Below, piece by piece: positions 25,759 through 35,539 of a stretch of 64,000 bases of DNA (positions are counted from its first letter, which is position 1; each line of letters starts with the position of its first letter). This DNA is from a bacterium. GTDB taxonomy: Bacteria; UBA10199; JAIBAG01. The translations under genes were made by a program, and so were the position numbers. Location of the stretch: assembly GCA_019695305.1 (NCBI GenBank), contig JAIBAG010000006.1, positions 57,515 through 121,514 of the forward strand. The letters are read 5' to 3'. The notes beneath the pieces are model-generated. The model made no database searches. It was given only the letters and a program-made list of their open reading frames with translations, and was not told where the DNA came from.

Positions 25759-26432
25759 GTATGGCTCCCTTCCACCCATAAAATTGCTTGGTGTACAAGT
25801 TCGTTGGCACTTTTTAAGTTAAGCTTGTCTTTAATATGGGCCCGGTGAGCCTCTACAGTTTTCACACTTAATCGCAAATGATCGGCTATAGAACGTGTCC
25901 CCATCCCCTGCCCAATCATCCTAAAAATTTCCAGCTCACGATCGCTTAATTTTTCAACGGGATTAGGGCCATCAAACTCACGACCATCAATCATTTTGTC
26001 TATAAGTTTTTCTTTGAGACGACCACTTAAATACACATCACCTTTTAACACCATGCGTATGGCATTAATCATACTGTCGGTAGCTTCCTGCTTCATGATA
26101 TAACCCTTAGCACCGGCACGTAAGGCACGCTCGGCATAAACCGATTCATCGTGCATGGATACAACAAGAGACGGCAATCCAGGGAACTGTTCACGCATTT
26201 CCTTGATAAGATCAAGGCCACTCCCGCCTTTAAGACTAATATCTACTAACACAACATCGGGATAATGATGACGAATAGCTTCCAGCGCACTCCGAATATC
26301 GCCGCCCTGGCCACAAACCGTTAAATCGTTTTCCTGATTGATCAATTGAATAATGCCGTGACGAATAATGGGATGATCATCCACAACCATTACTTTTTTA
26401 CGGGTCGAAACGCCCACGCTTTCCATATTCAT
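25755..26432 (-). CDS. NarL/FixJ family response regulator
   Basis: A 225-aa two-component regulator. The receiver (about 10-125) has the acidic pair VDDHP, phospho-acceptor Asp in VVLVDISLKGGSG, and Lys in GYIMK. The LuxR-type helix-turn-helix is C-terminal (LSDRELEIFRMIGQGMGTRSIADHLRLSVKTVEAHRAHI). GGGAGG just before the ATG at 26432 decides the start over an upstream TTG. It lies 60 bp downstream of its cognate kinase gene and overlaps the permease start. Confidence 0.95.
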   Translation of the reverse strand: MNMESVGVSTRKKVMVVDDHPIIRHGIIQLINQENDLTVCGQGGDIRSALEAIRHHYPDVVLVDISLKGGSGLDLIKEMREQFPGLPSLVVSMHDESVYAERALRAGAKGYIMKQEATDSMINAIRMVLKGDVYLSGRLKEKLIDKMIDGREFDGPNPVEKLSDRELEIFRMIGQGMGTRSIADHLRLSVKTVEAHRAHIKDKLNLKSANELVHQAILWVEGSHT

Positions 26433-26492
26433 AAAACCTCCCTGTAACAAAAAAGACTATGTAAAATTATTGTGAGCACTATACAAAACGCA

Positions 26493-28331
26493 TTAAATTT
26501 GGAAAGTACAAATCACACTTGTCCCCTCATTTTTAAGGGAATGAAATGACAGTTCGGCACCAATAACACTAGCTCTATAACGCATAATGTTAAGACCCAT
26601 ACCATCCCCCGCGCCTTCGCTACAAAAGCCTTTGCCATCATCTTGAATTTCTAGACGAATAAGCTGATCCTTTTTACCCAAAGTTATGCTGATATGTTGG
26701 GCTTCGCCATGACGAATCGCGTTATTAATGGCTTCCTGGATAATACGATATAAATGGAGAGCAAAATCGGTGGCTGGGATAACAATAGAGCTGTCCACCA
26801 AAAGTTTGCATGAAATACCGTAATAGTTCTGGCAACGAAATACCAACTCTTCCAATGCAGGTAAAAGTCCGTTTTCTTTTAATTCCACTGGGTATAAACC
26901 ACGCGAGAGTGATCGACACTGGGCAATACTCTCATTTACCAATTGGGCAATCTCAGCAGCAGTTTTTGACTGAGGGTTTCCCTCACCCTGTAAAATTTGA
27001 CTTAACCCTTTACACATCAGAGCAATTCCCGTTAAATTTTGCCCCAAACCATCATGCAAATCACGGCCAATTCTTTCTTGTACACGATCTGAAATTTCCA
27101 AAATCTCTTTTTCGAGTATTTTTTTCTGCGTAATGTTTCGAATTATGGCAACAACTTCTGTTGGGGCGCACGGTACAATACGGGCCTCAAAAAAATAAAT
27201 ACTTTCGTTAAAAGGCAATTGATACTCAAACGATTGCACGCTTCCGGTTTTAAAAGCCTTATCCATGGCCTCCGCTGTACGGCCAGCTAATTCGGGAGGA
27301 ACAATAGTGTTAAAATTACGGCCAATCAAATTTTCAACGGGAGTAAGCAGAGGAATATCTTTAGGGGCTTTACAATCAAGATACACCCCTTCTTTATCAA
27401 TACGAAACATAAGATCGGGGATAGCATCCAGTAAGGCACGGTTTTGCTCTTCGGTTTTGTATCGTTCCTGTTCGGCTCTTACTTTTTTGGTAATATCCAC
27501 ACATAAACCAATAGCCCCTATAGGATTTCCAGAAAAATCAACCAACTGCTCCACATAGGTTTCAAAAACAGTCCCCATCCATTCAAAATCGTATTGGCTC
27601 GATTCGCCTTTAATGGCATTTAAATGCGCCTTTATAGGCAAATACTCCGGATCCTTACTCCTCATATAATCATACAAGCTCACTCCAACCAATTCTTCGG
27701 GCTTTAAATTAAGCTTAGAGAGACCCGCACCATAAGAAGAAGTTATCATCAGATTTAAATCAACGCTCCATACAATACCTGCCACCTTATCAAGCAACAG
27801 GCGTAATTTACGCTCATTTTCCTTCAGCATCCCATCCTGTTTACGCTGATGTGTGATATCGCGCACAATAGATACAGCTCCATCAAGCTTAGCGTTTGCA
27901 TAAATGGGGCTAGAATCCACATTAATAAAAATACCATCGGGGTGATCTTTGTTACGGATAAACATTTCTACGCCCGTACTTTTTTCACCCTTAATAGCAC
28001 GGTAAAGAGGTAAATCATCCATCTTAAACGGCGTTTTTCCATCAGGCAAAAATAGTCCGTAGGTTTCGGTCCACTGATCGGGCAACACATCTTGCATGCC
28101 AAGCCCAACAACTTTATTGGCCATCGCATTAAACAAAACAAGTCTACCATTCTTATCGGCCACCACCACACCATCGCTCATACTATCCATCACCAGTGAC
28201 AAATGGTTTTCTATTTCAAGTCTACGCTTCACTTCACTTTTTAAATATTGATTGGCAAAATAAAGACGAATAACTAGATAAACGGAAATGATAAATAAAA
28301 GAAGAGTAATACTATGAAACGAAAACGGCAT
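26493..28331 (-). CDS. Sensor histidine kinase, NarX-like, multi-PAS
   Basis: A 612-aa kinase. One N-terminal membrane helix (about 6-27) is followed by three PAS domains (about 35-155, 172-290 and 300-410; for example MDSMSDGVVVADKNGRLVLF and LDAIPDLMFRIDKEG). The HisKA_3 dimerisation domain carries the phospho-acceptor His in GRDLHDGLGQNLTGIAL (about 425). The ATPase domain has EAINNAIRHG, DDGKGF and GMGLNIMRYRA. GAGGGAGG precedes the ATG. There is almost no periplasmic part, so the signal is probably cytosolic and read by PAS. It is the first gene of the operon with the regulator and the permease. Confidence 0.94.
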   Translation of the reverse strand: MPFSFHSITLLLFIISVYLVIRLYFANQYLKSEVKRRLEIENHLSLVMDSMSDGVVVADKNGRLVLFNAMANKVVGLGMQDVLPDQWTETYGLFLPDGKTPFKMDDLPLYRAIKGEKSTGVEMFIRNKDHPDGIFINVDSSPIYANAKLDGAVSIVRDITHQRKQDGMLKENERKLRLLLDKVAGIVWSVDLNLMITSSYGAGLSKLNLKPEELVGVSLYDYMRSKDPEYLPIKAHLNAIKGESSQYDFEWMGTVFETYVEQLVDFSGNPIGAIGLCVDITKKVRAEQERYKTEEQNRALLDAIPDLMFRIDKEGVYLDCKAPKDIPLLTPVENLIGRNFNTIVPPELAGRTAEAMDKAFKTGSVQSFEYQLPFNESIYFFEARIVPCAPTEVVAIIRNITQKKILEKEILEISDRVQERIGRDLHDGLGQNLTGIALMCKGLSQILQGEGNPQSKTAAEIAQLVNESIAQCRSLSRGLYPVELKENGLLPALEELVFRCQNYYGISCKLLVDSSIVIPATDFALHLYRIIQEAINNAIRHGEAQHISITLGKKDQLIRLEIQDDGKGFCSEGAGDGMGLNIMRYRASVIGAELSFHSLKNEGTSVICTFQI

Positions 28332-28370
28332 TTAACCTCCCTCAAGCCTTTTATTAAAAAAACCAAAACA

Positions 28371-30800
28371 TTATGCCTTATTTTTTGTTTTTAGATACTC
28401 CAGCAAAGCAGGATAAAACACAAGAGAAGTTAACATACAAGCTGTCATGCCAATAACAGCAAACTGGCCAATAGATTTAAGACCCGGGTGATGGGCAAAA
28501 ATAAGTCCCACATACCCCATAATAGTTGTAGCAGAGGCCAAAAAACCAGTCATGCCAGAGGTAGACAAAGCCCTCATCACCGATTTTTTGCCCTCCTCTT
28601 CAAAACGGCTGTAAATATGAACGCAATTATCTTCCCCCATCCCCAACACCGTAGGAAGAGTGATCATGTTAAAAAAGTTAAATTTAAGACCGCACAGAGC
28701 GGCTGTAGCCACCATAGATACTAAACCAAAAATAACCATCCCAAAAACTGTTAAAGCTTTGGCTACATTTTTAAAATCGATGTATAGCAACAAGAGCAAT
28801 GCGCCAATGCTCATCAGCATAGCCTCCTTGGTAGCGGCAAACATGGTGAGCAATACATTGGCAAAAACAACCGAATCAGAAGATGCATTATAAGTTTTAT
28901 CATTAATTTTAATATCGTTTACTTCATTAAAAAAATCAACGGCATGGCGCCCATCATCAAGTTCCAAATCAGCTTTTGGAAATATAAACGCTAACATGGA
29001 AGGATCATTTACAGTTTCACTATGATACTGATCAATCAGCTCCTGCGGAACTTCCTGAGGATCCATCTTTTTGGTAGAGGCAATATTTCTTCTAAATTCA
29101 TCTATTGCTTCTCGCTTTTTACCTTTAATCACATTTAAAGCATCATCATTTAAAAGAATCTCTATTTCGTGCAAAAGAGCCATTTTTTCATCCTGACGAT
29201 CGGGATTTAAATCATAAACAGAGCGAAAACTTTCAAGGGTAGTGGCATCGGGGTTAGCATCTTTGCGCTTTTTAATTTCCTGCTTTAATAATTCGGCTTC
29301 TTCTTTGGATGTAATAATAAGTCCGGCAGGAGAATTAACCCTACCCGATACCTGGCGTATTTTTTCACGCGCAACGAGAGTTTTCTCGTCTTTAAACTTA
29401 AGAATCCCGTAATTCCATTCAAAACCAATTTTTGGCAAAAGCATACAACTGATAATAAAAATAATTACTCCTCCAACAAGTACTTTTTTATAGCCAGGAA
29501 AATGTGGCAACGCTTCAAATTTCTTATGTGTAGACGCTTTATGGCCTTTTTTAAGATTGAGCAGTTTTATTTTTTCGCAATATAAAAGCAAGGGCGGGAA
29601 AAAAATGATGTAGTTTAAAAGGACAATCAATAAACCCGTACCGGCAATAAAACCAAATTCGGAAAAACCTTTAAAATCGTTGATTACTAAAATAAAAAAA
29701 CTGGCACATGTTGTAAGAACACTGGTTGTTGAAGCTTTGCCCGTTTTAGTAAAAACATTAACTAAGGCGTCTGCTTGACTAATACCATGATAACGATCAT
29801 CTAAATAGCGGTCCATCATGTGAATCCCCACATCAATGCCTAGGCCACATAAAATAGAAAATAAGAAGGAGGTTACCACATTTAGGCTATCTACAAAAAA
29901 GGAGCAAAAGGCAAAGCCCTGCAAAATACCGGTAATTAATGGGATAAAAGTGATAAATACGGCGATAAACCTTCTAAAATAAATAAAGAGAATAATAAAA
30001 ATGCCGATGGTTGAAACAAGCCCCGCGCGCGTTAAATCGCTAATAAGCGAGTTATATTCATTTACTTTAGTTAAAATGGAGCCCGCGTAACTTACATGAA
30101 TATCATTTCCATATTCGTTAAGAGGAAAATTTTTTAAAGACTTTTCAATCTCCTTAAAAAAACCACTATAATATTTTAGACTCGTTTTTTCAGGATCAGG
30201 ATACACCTTCATGTATAAAATAGTACCATCTGAATTAGCTACAAAAGGTGAACGGGCACTATTGATATAACCGGCATATTTATTAGATAAATCGTCAAAA
30301 TCGAGGGATTCCTTTTTATGATCATCTCCTCCCAAATCAATATATAACCCACCCAGTTTTTCCTGCTGAATTCTGCGTTTTATTTTATCACGAATTTTTT
30401 CCAGATCTTCATAATCTAAAAATAACAGTTTGTGATCTTTTGAAAACTCATAGTTTTCATTTAAATACTTCACATCAAAAATTGCCGGATTTTTTTTAAG
30501 ATAAGTCGCCATATCGGTAACAACACGCTCGTTTACCTCTTGAAAAGGCGAATCGATCACAACCACCACATTGTTGCCCTTTTGTTTTTTAGAAAATTTT
30601 TGTTTAATATCACGCGCTACTTTTACACTGGGATAGTCGTCGGGCAAAAGTGCCTGTAAATTGGTATTAATAGATGACAAGAGTTTGATACCACGCTGAG
30701 CGCTAAGCGCCGTAAGAACCACAACAAAGATAATAATCAACCACGAATAAGGAATTATTTTACGAAAAAGGTTCTCAAAAATGGATTTTTTACGACTCAT
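28371..30800 (-). CDS. RND/MMPL family exporter (HpnN-like)
   Basis: An 809-aa membrane protein with the two-fold RND plan. Helix 1 (about 17-35) is followed by a large periplasmic loop (to about 240) and helices 2-6. The same layout is repeated from about 430. The proton-relay-type motifs are in ILCGLGIDVGIHMMDRY (helix 4) and LPTVLGMGEDNCVHIYSRF (helix 10). Size and motifs match MMPL proteins that move lipids such as hopanoids to the outer membrane, without a required fusion partner. No hopanoid genes are nearby, so the cargo is unknown. It is divergent from the carboxylase gene, with 75 bp between them. Confidence 0.9.
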   Translation of the reverse strand: MSRKKSIFENLFRKIIPYSWLIIIFVVVLTALSAQRGIKLLSSINTNLQALLPDDYPSVKVARDIKQKFSKKQKGNNVVVVIDSPFQEVNERVVTDMATYLKKNPAIFDVKYLNENYEFSKDHKLLFLDYEDLEKIRDKIKRRIQQEKLGGLYIDLGGDDHKKESLDFDDLSNKYAGYINSARSPFVANSDGTILYMKVYPDPEKTSLKYYSGFFKEIEKSLKNFPLNEYGNDIHVSYAGSILTKVNEYNSLISDLTRAGLVSTIGIFIILFIYFRRFIAVFITFIPLITGILQGFAFCSFFVDSLNVVTSFLFSILCGLGIDVGIHMMDRYLDDRYHGISQADALVNVFTKTGKASTTSVLTTCASFFILVINDFKGFSEFGFIAGTGLLIVLLNYIIFFPPLLLYCEKIKLLNLKKGHKASTHKKFEALPHFPGYKKVLVGGVIIFIISCMLLPKIGFEWNYGILKFKDEKTLVAREKIRQVSGRVNSPAGLIITSKEEAELLKQEIKKRKDANPDATTLESFRSVYDLNPDRQDEKMALLHEIEILLNDDALNVIKGKKREAIDEFRRNIASTKKMDPQEVPQELIDQYHSETVNDPSMLAFIFPKADLELDDGRHAVDFFNEVNDIKINDKTYNASSDSVVFANVLLTMFAATKEAMLMSIGALLLLLYIDFKNVAKALTVFGMVIFGLVSMVATAALCGLKFNFFNMITLPTVLGMGEDNCVHIYSRFEEEGKKSVMRALSTSGMTGFLASATTIMGYVGLIFAHHPGLKSIGQFAVIGMTACMLTSLVFYPALLEYLKTKNKA

Positions 30801-30875
30801 AATAGGGGTTTAGACTCCTTGAAACAACCAAGCAAAACACTTGAAGATCGCTCAAAAGACATGTAGAGGTCTAGT

Positions 30876-32474
30876 ATGATTCTAAAGTCAAAAATCTCGC
30901 CTGAGTCCAATTCTTATAAGGAAAATTATACTTTTCATCAATCACTCATTTTGGATTTAGATAATAAAAAATTAATCGTTGAAAACGCCCAAAATATAGC
31001 CGACGCCACGGGCAAAAAGCTTTCTGTTAAAGAGCGGATAAAAACACTCCTAGATCCGGATTCTGCTTTTTTAGAGCTTTCTACTTTAGCCGCTATTGAT
31101 CAATACGATAACGAAGCTCCCGGGGCAGGAATTGTAACCGGTATTGGCCAGGTATGTAACCGCACGGTGATGATTGTAGCCAACAACTACAAGGTTAAAG
31201 GCGGCACTTATTTTCCACTGACCGTAAAAAAGCACCTAAGGGCCCAGGAAATTGCCTACGAAAACAACTTACCCTGTATTTATTTGGTAGATAGCGGTGG
31301 AGCTTTTTTACCACTACAAGCCGATGTATTTCCTGATCGAGATCATTTTGGACGCATTTTCTATAACCAAGCGCGTTTGTCTGCCAAAGGGATTCCACAA
31401 ATTGCTGTAGTCCTGGGTTCGTGTACTGCGGGGGGGGCTTATGTTCCCAGCATGTGCGACGAATCGGTTATCGTAAAAAATCAGGGTACCATCTTTTTAG
31501 CAGGCCCTCCCCTGGTAAAAGCTGCTACCGGTGAAGTGGTAACAGCCGAAGATTTGGGCGGTGCGGATGTACATTGTAAGCAAAGTGGCGTAACCGACCA
31601 TTATGCCGATAACGACACACATGCGCTGATGATTACACGTGATATTGTGAGCCATTTAGGACGGAAGAAACATTCTCTCTATACACCCTCTTCATCTTTC
31701 GCCAATCCTTTACACGATCCGAGCGAAATTTTGGGGATTTTGCCTAAAAATAAAAATCAGCAATTTGATGTCCGCGAAATCATCACCCGCCTTGTTGACG
31801 GATCGGAGTTTCACGAATTTAAACAACATTATGGCAATTCTCTTGTAACAGGTTTTGCCAACATCATGGGTTTTGAAGTAGGAATTTTGGCTAACAACGG
31901 TGTTCTCTTTAGTGAATCCGCTCAAAAAGCAGCCCATTTTATTGAGCTCTGCAATCAACGTCATATCCCTCTTGTTTTCTTGCAAAATATTACGGGCTTT
32001 ATGGTGGGTAAAAAATACGAAGCTGAGGGAATAGCCAAGCATGGCGCTAAAATGGTAACGGCTGTTTCTACAACACGCGTTCCAAAATTTACCGTGATTA
32101 TTGGTGGTTCTTATGGCGCCGGTAATTACGGCATGTGCGGCCGCGCTTTTGGACCCCGCATGCTTTTTATGTGGCCCAATAGCCGTATTTCAGTAATGGG
32201 TGGAGAGCAAGCGGCAAGTGTTCTTTCCACGGTGAAAATTGAACAGTTAAACAAGCAAGGTAAAAAATTAACAGAGAAAGAAATCGAAGCAATCCGTACC
32301 CCTATTTTAGAACGTTACGAACACGATGGTTCGCCCTACTTCAGCACCAGCCGATTGTGGGACGATGGTATTATTGACCCACGGCATACACGCGCTGTGT
32401 TAGGGTTATCGTTAGATGCTTGCCGTTATGGCAATCCCAGTTTTGACGGGCCGTTTGGATTATTTAGAATGTAG
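30876..32474 (+). CDS. Acyl-CoA carboxylase carboxyltransferase subunit (methylcrotonyl-CoA carboxylase beta type)
   Basis: A 532-aa carboxyltransferase with both crotonase-like halves. Residues in [27 protein letters not shown] are distinctive for methylcrotonyl-CoA carboxylase beta (MccB/LiuB). [11 protein letters not shown] and [16 protein letters not shown] are the two oxyanion loops. Neighbours encode the next two steps of leucine breakdown, which supports 3-methylcrotonyl-CoA as substrate. The biotin-carrying alpha subunit is not in this window, so the holoenzyme must be completed from elsewhere. AGAGG precedes the ATG at a usable distance. Confidence 0.92.
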   Translation: MILKSKISPESNSYKENYTFHQSLILDLDNKKLIVENAQNIADATGKKLSVKERIKTLLDPDSAFLELSTLAAIDQYDNEAPGAGIVTGIGQVCNRTVMIVANNYKVKGGTYFPLTVKKHLRAQEIAYENNLPCIYLVDSGGAFLPLQADVFPDRDHFGRIFYNQARLSAKGIPQIAVVLGSCTAGGAYVPSMCDESVIVKNQGTIFLAGPPLVKAATGEVVTAEDLGGADVHCKQSGVTDHYADNDTHALMITRDIVSHLGRKKHSLYTPSSSFANPLHDPSEILGILPKNKNQQFDVREIITRLVDGSEFHEFKQHYGNSLVTGFANIMGFEVGILANNGVLFSESAQKAAHFIELCNQRHIPLVFLQNITGFMVGKKYEAEGIAKHGAKMVTAVSTTRVPKFTVIIGGSYGAGNYGMCGRAFGPRMLFMWPNSRISVMGGEQAASVLSTVKIEQLNKQGKKLTEKEIEAIRTPILERYEHDGSPYFSTSRLWDDGIIDPRHTRAVLGLSLDACRYGNPSFDGPFGLFRM

Positions 32475-32484
32475 AGGCTACCCC

Positions 32485-32561
32485 ATCTAACCTCCCCTTA
32501 CAAAGGGGAGGAATGAATCGGGGTTCCCCTCCTTTGTAAGGAGGGGTCAGGGGAGGTAGAT
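32485..32561. repeat. Nested palindromic repeat element A (77 bp)
   Basis: The outer arms (ATCTAACCTCCCC and GGGGAGGTAGAT) enclose two further palindromes, CTCCCCTTACAAAGGGGAG and CCCCTCCTTTGTAAGGAGGGG. The unit can fold as a cruciform with two internal hairpins. Its right arm provides the GGGGAGG that acts as ribosome binding site for the next gene. This looks like a REP/MITE-class mobile palindrome. Confidence 0.8.
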
Positions 32562-32564
32562 ATT

Positions 32565-33344
32565 ATGAACACACTTAAAATTACCAATCAAAATCAAATC
32601 ACCACCATCACCCTAAACCGTCCCGATGTACGAAATGCCTTTAATGACACGCTCATCCTCGAACTGACAGATGCTTTTAAAGCAGCTTTTGCGGATAGAG
32701 GAACACGCGCCATCATTTTAAATGGCGAAGGAAAAGTATTCAGTGCTGGCGGCGATTTGGAATGGATGAAAAAAAGTGCCACCTATACACCCGAAAAAAA
32801 TGCAGAAGATGCCTTAAAGCTAGCAGAACTTCTGGAAACCATGCTTTCCGGCTCTAAACCCATTATCACTTTAGTACACGGTATGGCCATGGGTGGAGCT
32901 TTGGGTTTAATTAGTGCTTCGGATATTGTTCTTTCAACAGCCGACTGTTTGTTCAGCTTCTCAGAAGTAAAATTAGGACTCATTCCGGCTGTCATTGGCC
33001 CTTTTGTCATCGATAAAATTGGTGAATCTCAAGCTCGCAAACTATTTATTACTGGCGAGCGATTTACAGCAGAAAATGCCAAAGCCATAAATCTTATTCA
33101 CGATGTAGCAGCAAATGCAGAAGAGTTAATAAGTAAAGCTCAAGGGATTACAAAAGAAATTTTACAAAACTCTCCCAATGCTCTAAAGGAAGTAAAAACT
33201 TATTTCTGTACCTTGCCTAATAAAACGTGGCCCGATAAAATGAAATATGTAGCCAGCATGCTGGCAAAACTGCGTTCATCCGATGAAGGCCAAGAAGGCA
33301 TGAAAGCTTTTTTTGAGAAAAGAAAACCGAAGTGGGCAGACTAA
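32565..33344 (+). CDS. Enoyl-CoA hydratase, probable methylglutaconyl-CoA hydratase
   Basis: A 259-aa crotonase. The oxyanion-hole and acyl-CoA motifs are in NRPDVRNAFND, FSAGGDLEWMKK and HGMAMGGALGLISASD, and the catalytic-region Glu in FSFSEVKLGLIPA. GGDLEWMKK resembles LiuC-type hydratases of leucine catabolism. The gene lies between methylcrotonyl-CoA carboxylase beta and HMG-CoA lyase, so conversion of 3-methylglutaconyl-CoA to HMG-CoA is the likely reaction. Its ribosome binding site lies inside the palindromic element upstream. Confidence 0.9.
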   Translation: MNTLKITNQNQITTITLNRPDVRNAFNDTLILELTDAFKAAFADRGTRAIILNGEGKVFSAGGDLEWMKKSATYTPEKNAEDALKLAELLETMLSGSKPIITLVHGMAMGGALGLISASDIVLSTADCLFSFSEVKLGLIPAVIGPFVIDKIGESQARKLFITGERFTAENAKAINLIHDVAANAEELISKAQGITKEILQNSPNALKEVKTYFCTLPNKTWPDKMKYVASMLAKLRSSDEGQEGMKAFFEKRKPKWAD

Positions 33345-33427
33345 CCCACCTCTATCTCCTCCCTTAACTTAAGGGAGGAGGACTTTCTTACCCTCCCCCT
33401 TAAGTTAAGGGGGAGCTGGAGGGGGTT
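33343..33427. repeat. Nested palindromic repeat element B (85 bp)
   Basis: Starting on the hydratase stop codon, arms AACCC.CCTC and GAGGGGGTT enclose CTCCCTTAACTTAAGGGAG and CTCCCCCTTAAGTTAAGGGG (continuing to 33414). It has the same architecture as element A (outer stem plus two inner palindromes), but the core sequence differs (TTAACTTAA against TTACAAA). The distance to the next ATG is 11 nt. Confidence 0.8.
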
Positions 33428-33438
33428 ACTCTTCATCT

Positions 33439-34374
33439 ATGCGCGAAAAAATCAACATCATCGAAGTAGGCCCTAGAGACGGATTACAAAATGTTAAGGA
33501 ACATTTATCCGTTGATCAAAAAATAAAACTTATTCAAAAACTGGTAAGCATTGGTTTTCATCATATTGAGGCAGGTGCTTTTGTAAACCCGGCTAAAGTA
33601 CCTGCCATGCAAGGCACAGACGAAATTGCTCACCAGCTTACCCCGCTCCATCAAAAACTCTGGTATTTAGTTCCTAATTTGCATGGGCTCAAAAACGCAC
33701 TCGCTCAAAAAATAACTCAAATCGCATTTTTTACAGCTGCTAGCGAAACGTTTAACCAAAAAAATATTGGCATGGGTGTGTATAAAAGTTTGGATGTTAT
33801 TGCCGAGTGCGTAGAATACTTGCGTGATGAAGGCTATACTATTATTACCGATTTTAGCAAAACTCCCACTCATCACCGCGAAATTAAATTACGTCTTTAT
33901 ATTTCTACCGTTATTGCTTGCCCATACGATGGCCCCATGCAAGCTAAGCACACTTTGGATATTATTGAAAAAACCGAGGGGCTTGGTTTTTCGCAATATT
34001 CTCTAGGCGATACTATTGGCGTTGGCACCCCTAAAGACTGGAAAAATCTTTTAGATCTTTTTGACGAACGACATTTTGCAAAAAATATTTTTGCCATGCA
34101 TTGTCATGATACCTATGCAACAGCCCTTTCTAACGTGGCCTACGGTTTAACAAGAGGGATTCGTTCGTTTGATAGTTCTATCGGCGGCTTAGGCGGCTGC
34201 CCCTACGCTCCGGGTGCCGGTGGCAATTTAGCCACGGAAGATCTGGTTTATTTTTTAGAAAACGAAGGTTTTGATACAGGTATTAATCTGGCTAACTTAA
34301 AAGATGTTTTTGATATCTCACGCACGGGAAATTTGTGCAACAACTCCAAGGTATTTAAAACATTTAAATCTTAA
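33439..34374 (+). CDS. Hydroxymethylglutaryl-CoA lyase
   Basis: A 311-aa TIM-barrel lyase of the DRE-TIM family that splits HMG-CoA into acetoacetate and acetyl-CoA, the last step of leucine degradation. Motifs are the N-terminal VGPRDGLQN (metal Asp), FTAASETFNQKN, SLGDTIGVGTP, metal His pair in AMHCHDTYATAL, and the active-site Cys loop in SSIGGLGGCPYAPGAGGN. The length is normal. GGAGGGGGTT from the preceding element is 11 nt before the ATG, a little far for an ideal ribosome binding site. Confidence 0.96.
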   Translation: MREKINIIEVGPRDGLQNVKEHLSVDQKIKLIQKLVSIGFHHIEAGAFVNPAKVPAMQGTDEIAHQLTPLHQKLWYLVPNLHGLKNALAQKITQIAFFTAASETFNQKNIGMGVYKSLDVIAECVEYLRDEGYTIITDFSKTPTHHREIKLRLYISTVIACPYDGPMQAKHTLDIIEKTEGLGFSQYSLGDTIGVGTPKDWKNLLDLFDERHFAKNIFAMHCHDTYATALSNVAYGLTRGIRSFDSSIGGLGGCPYAPGAGGNLATEDLVYFLENEGFDTGINLANLKDVFDISRTGNLCNNSKVFKTFKS

Positions 34375-34389
34375 CCAAAATTAGATAGC

Positions 34390-34893
34390 TTAAAACGAAA
34401 ACCCCACGCCCGCTCGTACTTCACCACGGTAATCCCACGTTAAAAACGTACTGCCTACTACCTCCACAAAAGGATGAATATTTTTACCCACCGTAAACCT
34501 ATTACCAAAACCAGCATGCACAATACGCGGAAACCCTCCGCCTACCAATACATAAGGATCAAATTGTGTGGGTGATTTTGTAAAATGGATCATAGCATCC
34601 AAGTCACCTGATGGCATAAAAAAACTATAGTCTAAATCGAGGCTATGATAAAGATCTACTCCAGCAGATAGACGAAGACCAAAATAAGGAGAAAAATAAT
34701 GGGCTATATAACCATTTAGATTGTTAAACAAATAACCCAGCCTTGCATCCTCGGTATCAAAAATATCTTCTAAAGCAGTCACAGCACCACCACCAAACCC
34801 TGTAAATACACCAGCTTCCCAGCGTTTAGCCTCATCAGCCCATACCGGTTTTACCAAAACTAGACATATCAATAATATAAGAAAAACACGCAT
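34390..34893 (-). CDS. Small outer-membrane beta-barrel protein
   Basis: A 167-aa protein. The signal peptide is MRVFLILLICLVLVKPVWA with a clear Ala-X-Ala-type site (VWA). The mature chain has short amphipathic strands such as WEAGVFTGFGGGAV, YFGLRLSAGVDLYH and PYVLVGGGF, and it ends in GVGFSF with a terminal Phe, the usual insertion signal for BAM. An eight-stranded OmpA/OmpW-like barrel is probable. AAGGAGATATTT precedes the ATG. No specific function is suggested. It is convergent with the HMG-CoA lyase gene. Confidence 0.8.
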   Translation of the reverse strand: MRVFLILLICLVLVKPVWADEAKRWEAGVFTGFGGGAVTALEDIFDTEDARLGYLFNNLNGYIAHYFSPYFGLRLSAGVDLYHSLDLDYSFFMPSGDLDAMIHFTKSPTQFDPYVLVGGGFPRIVHAGFGNRFTVGKNIHPFVEVVGSTFLTWDYRGEVRAGVGFSF

Positions 34894-35053
34894 AAATATC
34901 TCCTTGTTAATGCTTAGAGCGGGCGTGCTTTATTAATGGGTAATCTTTTTTTGTATTCTTGAAGAATACGGAATATCCCCCCTCCACGCAACTTACGCAC
35001 TTTTTTTTCCGATAATCCTGCATGGGCATGTCGTACTAACCAAAGGAGACTTT

Positions 35054-35536
35054 ATGAAAACAAAAATAACTGTATTAACCGCCTTGATAGCACTTACCTT
35101 ATCCCTTAGGGCCCAGGCCCGTCCTGCGGCCTTCTTGTTTGATTCACAACCGGCCACTGTAGCCGATGCACAAGTGGCCGACTCGCCGTGTACCCAATAT
35201 GGCATCATCACCAATGCCATGGGTGTAGATAGTGTAAAATCTTATCCCAATATTTATGCCTGTGCCATGCAGGGGATGGTAACCGTCACAATTGAAGGGA
35301 TTACTAACGCCCGTCATATCAATCAGCTCTATATTGAAGATAGCCAGGGGCCGCTGGTAGGAAAATACTCAAAAACAATTTTGCCCAATGGGGTGCGTAT
35401 TGAGTTTATCCCTCCTCAACCCATTGTATCGGGCACAGAATTGCTGATTTCCCCTCAAAGCGATATTTTGGTAGAGCACAATGGACAATGGCGCCGTTTT
35501 CCTCGCGATATTGATTACTACGTAGAAGCTCTTTAA
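35054..35536 (+). CDS. Secreted hypothetical protein, 160 aa
   Basis: The signal peptide MKTKITVLTALIALTLSLRAQA is followed by a mature part rich in beta strands (for example MVTVTIEGITNARHINQLYI and GVRIEFIPPQPIVSGTELL). Two Cys (in SPCTQYG and YACAMQ) may form a disulfide. I recognise no family. A strong AAAGGAGAC precedes the ATG, and a strong terminator follows 4 bp after the stop, so this is a monocistronic periplasmic or surface protein. Confidence 0.8.
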   Translation: MKTKITVLTALIALTLSLRAQARPAAFLFDSQPATVADAQVADSPCTQYGIITNAMGVDSVKSYPNIYACAMQGMVTVTIEGITNARHINQLYIEDSQGPLVGKYSKTILPNGVRIEFIPPQPIVSGTELLISPQSDILVEHNGQWRRFPRDIDYYVEAL

Positions 35537-35539
35537 ACA

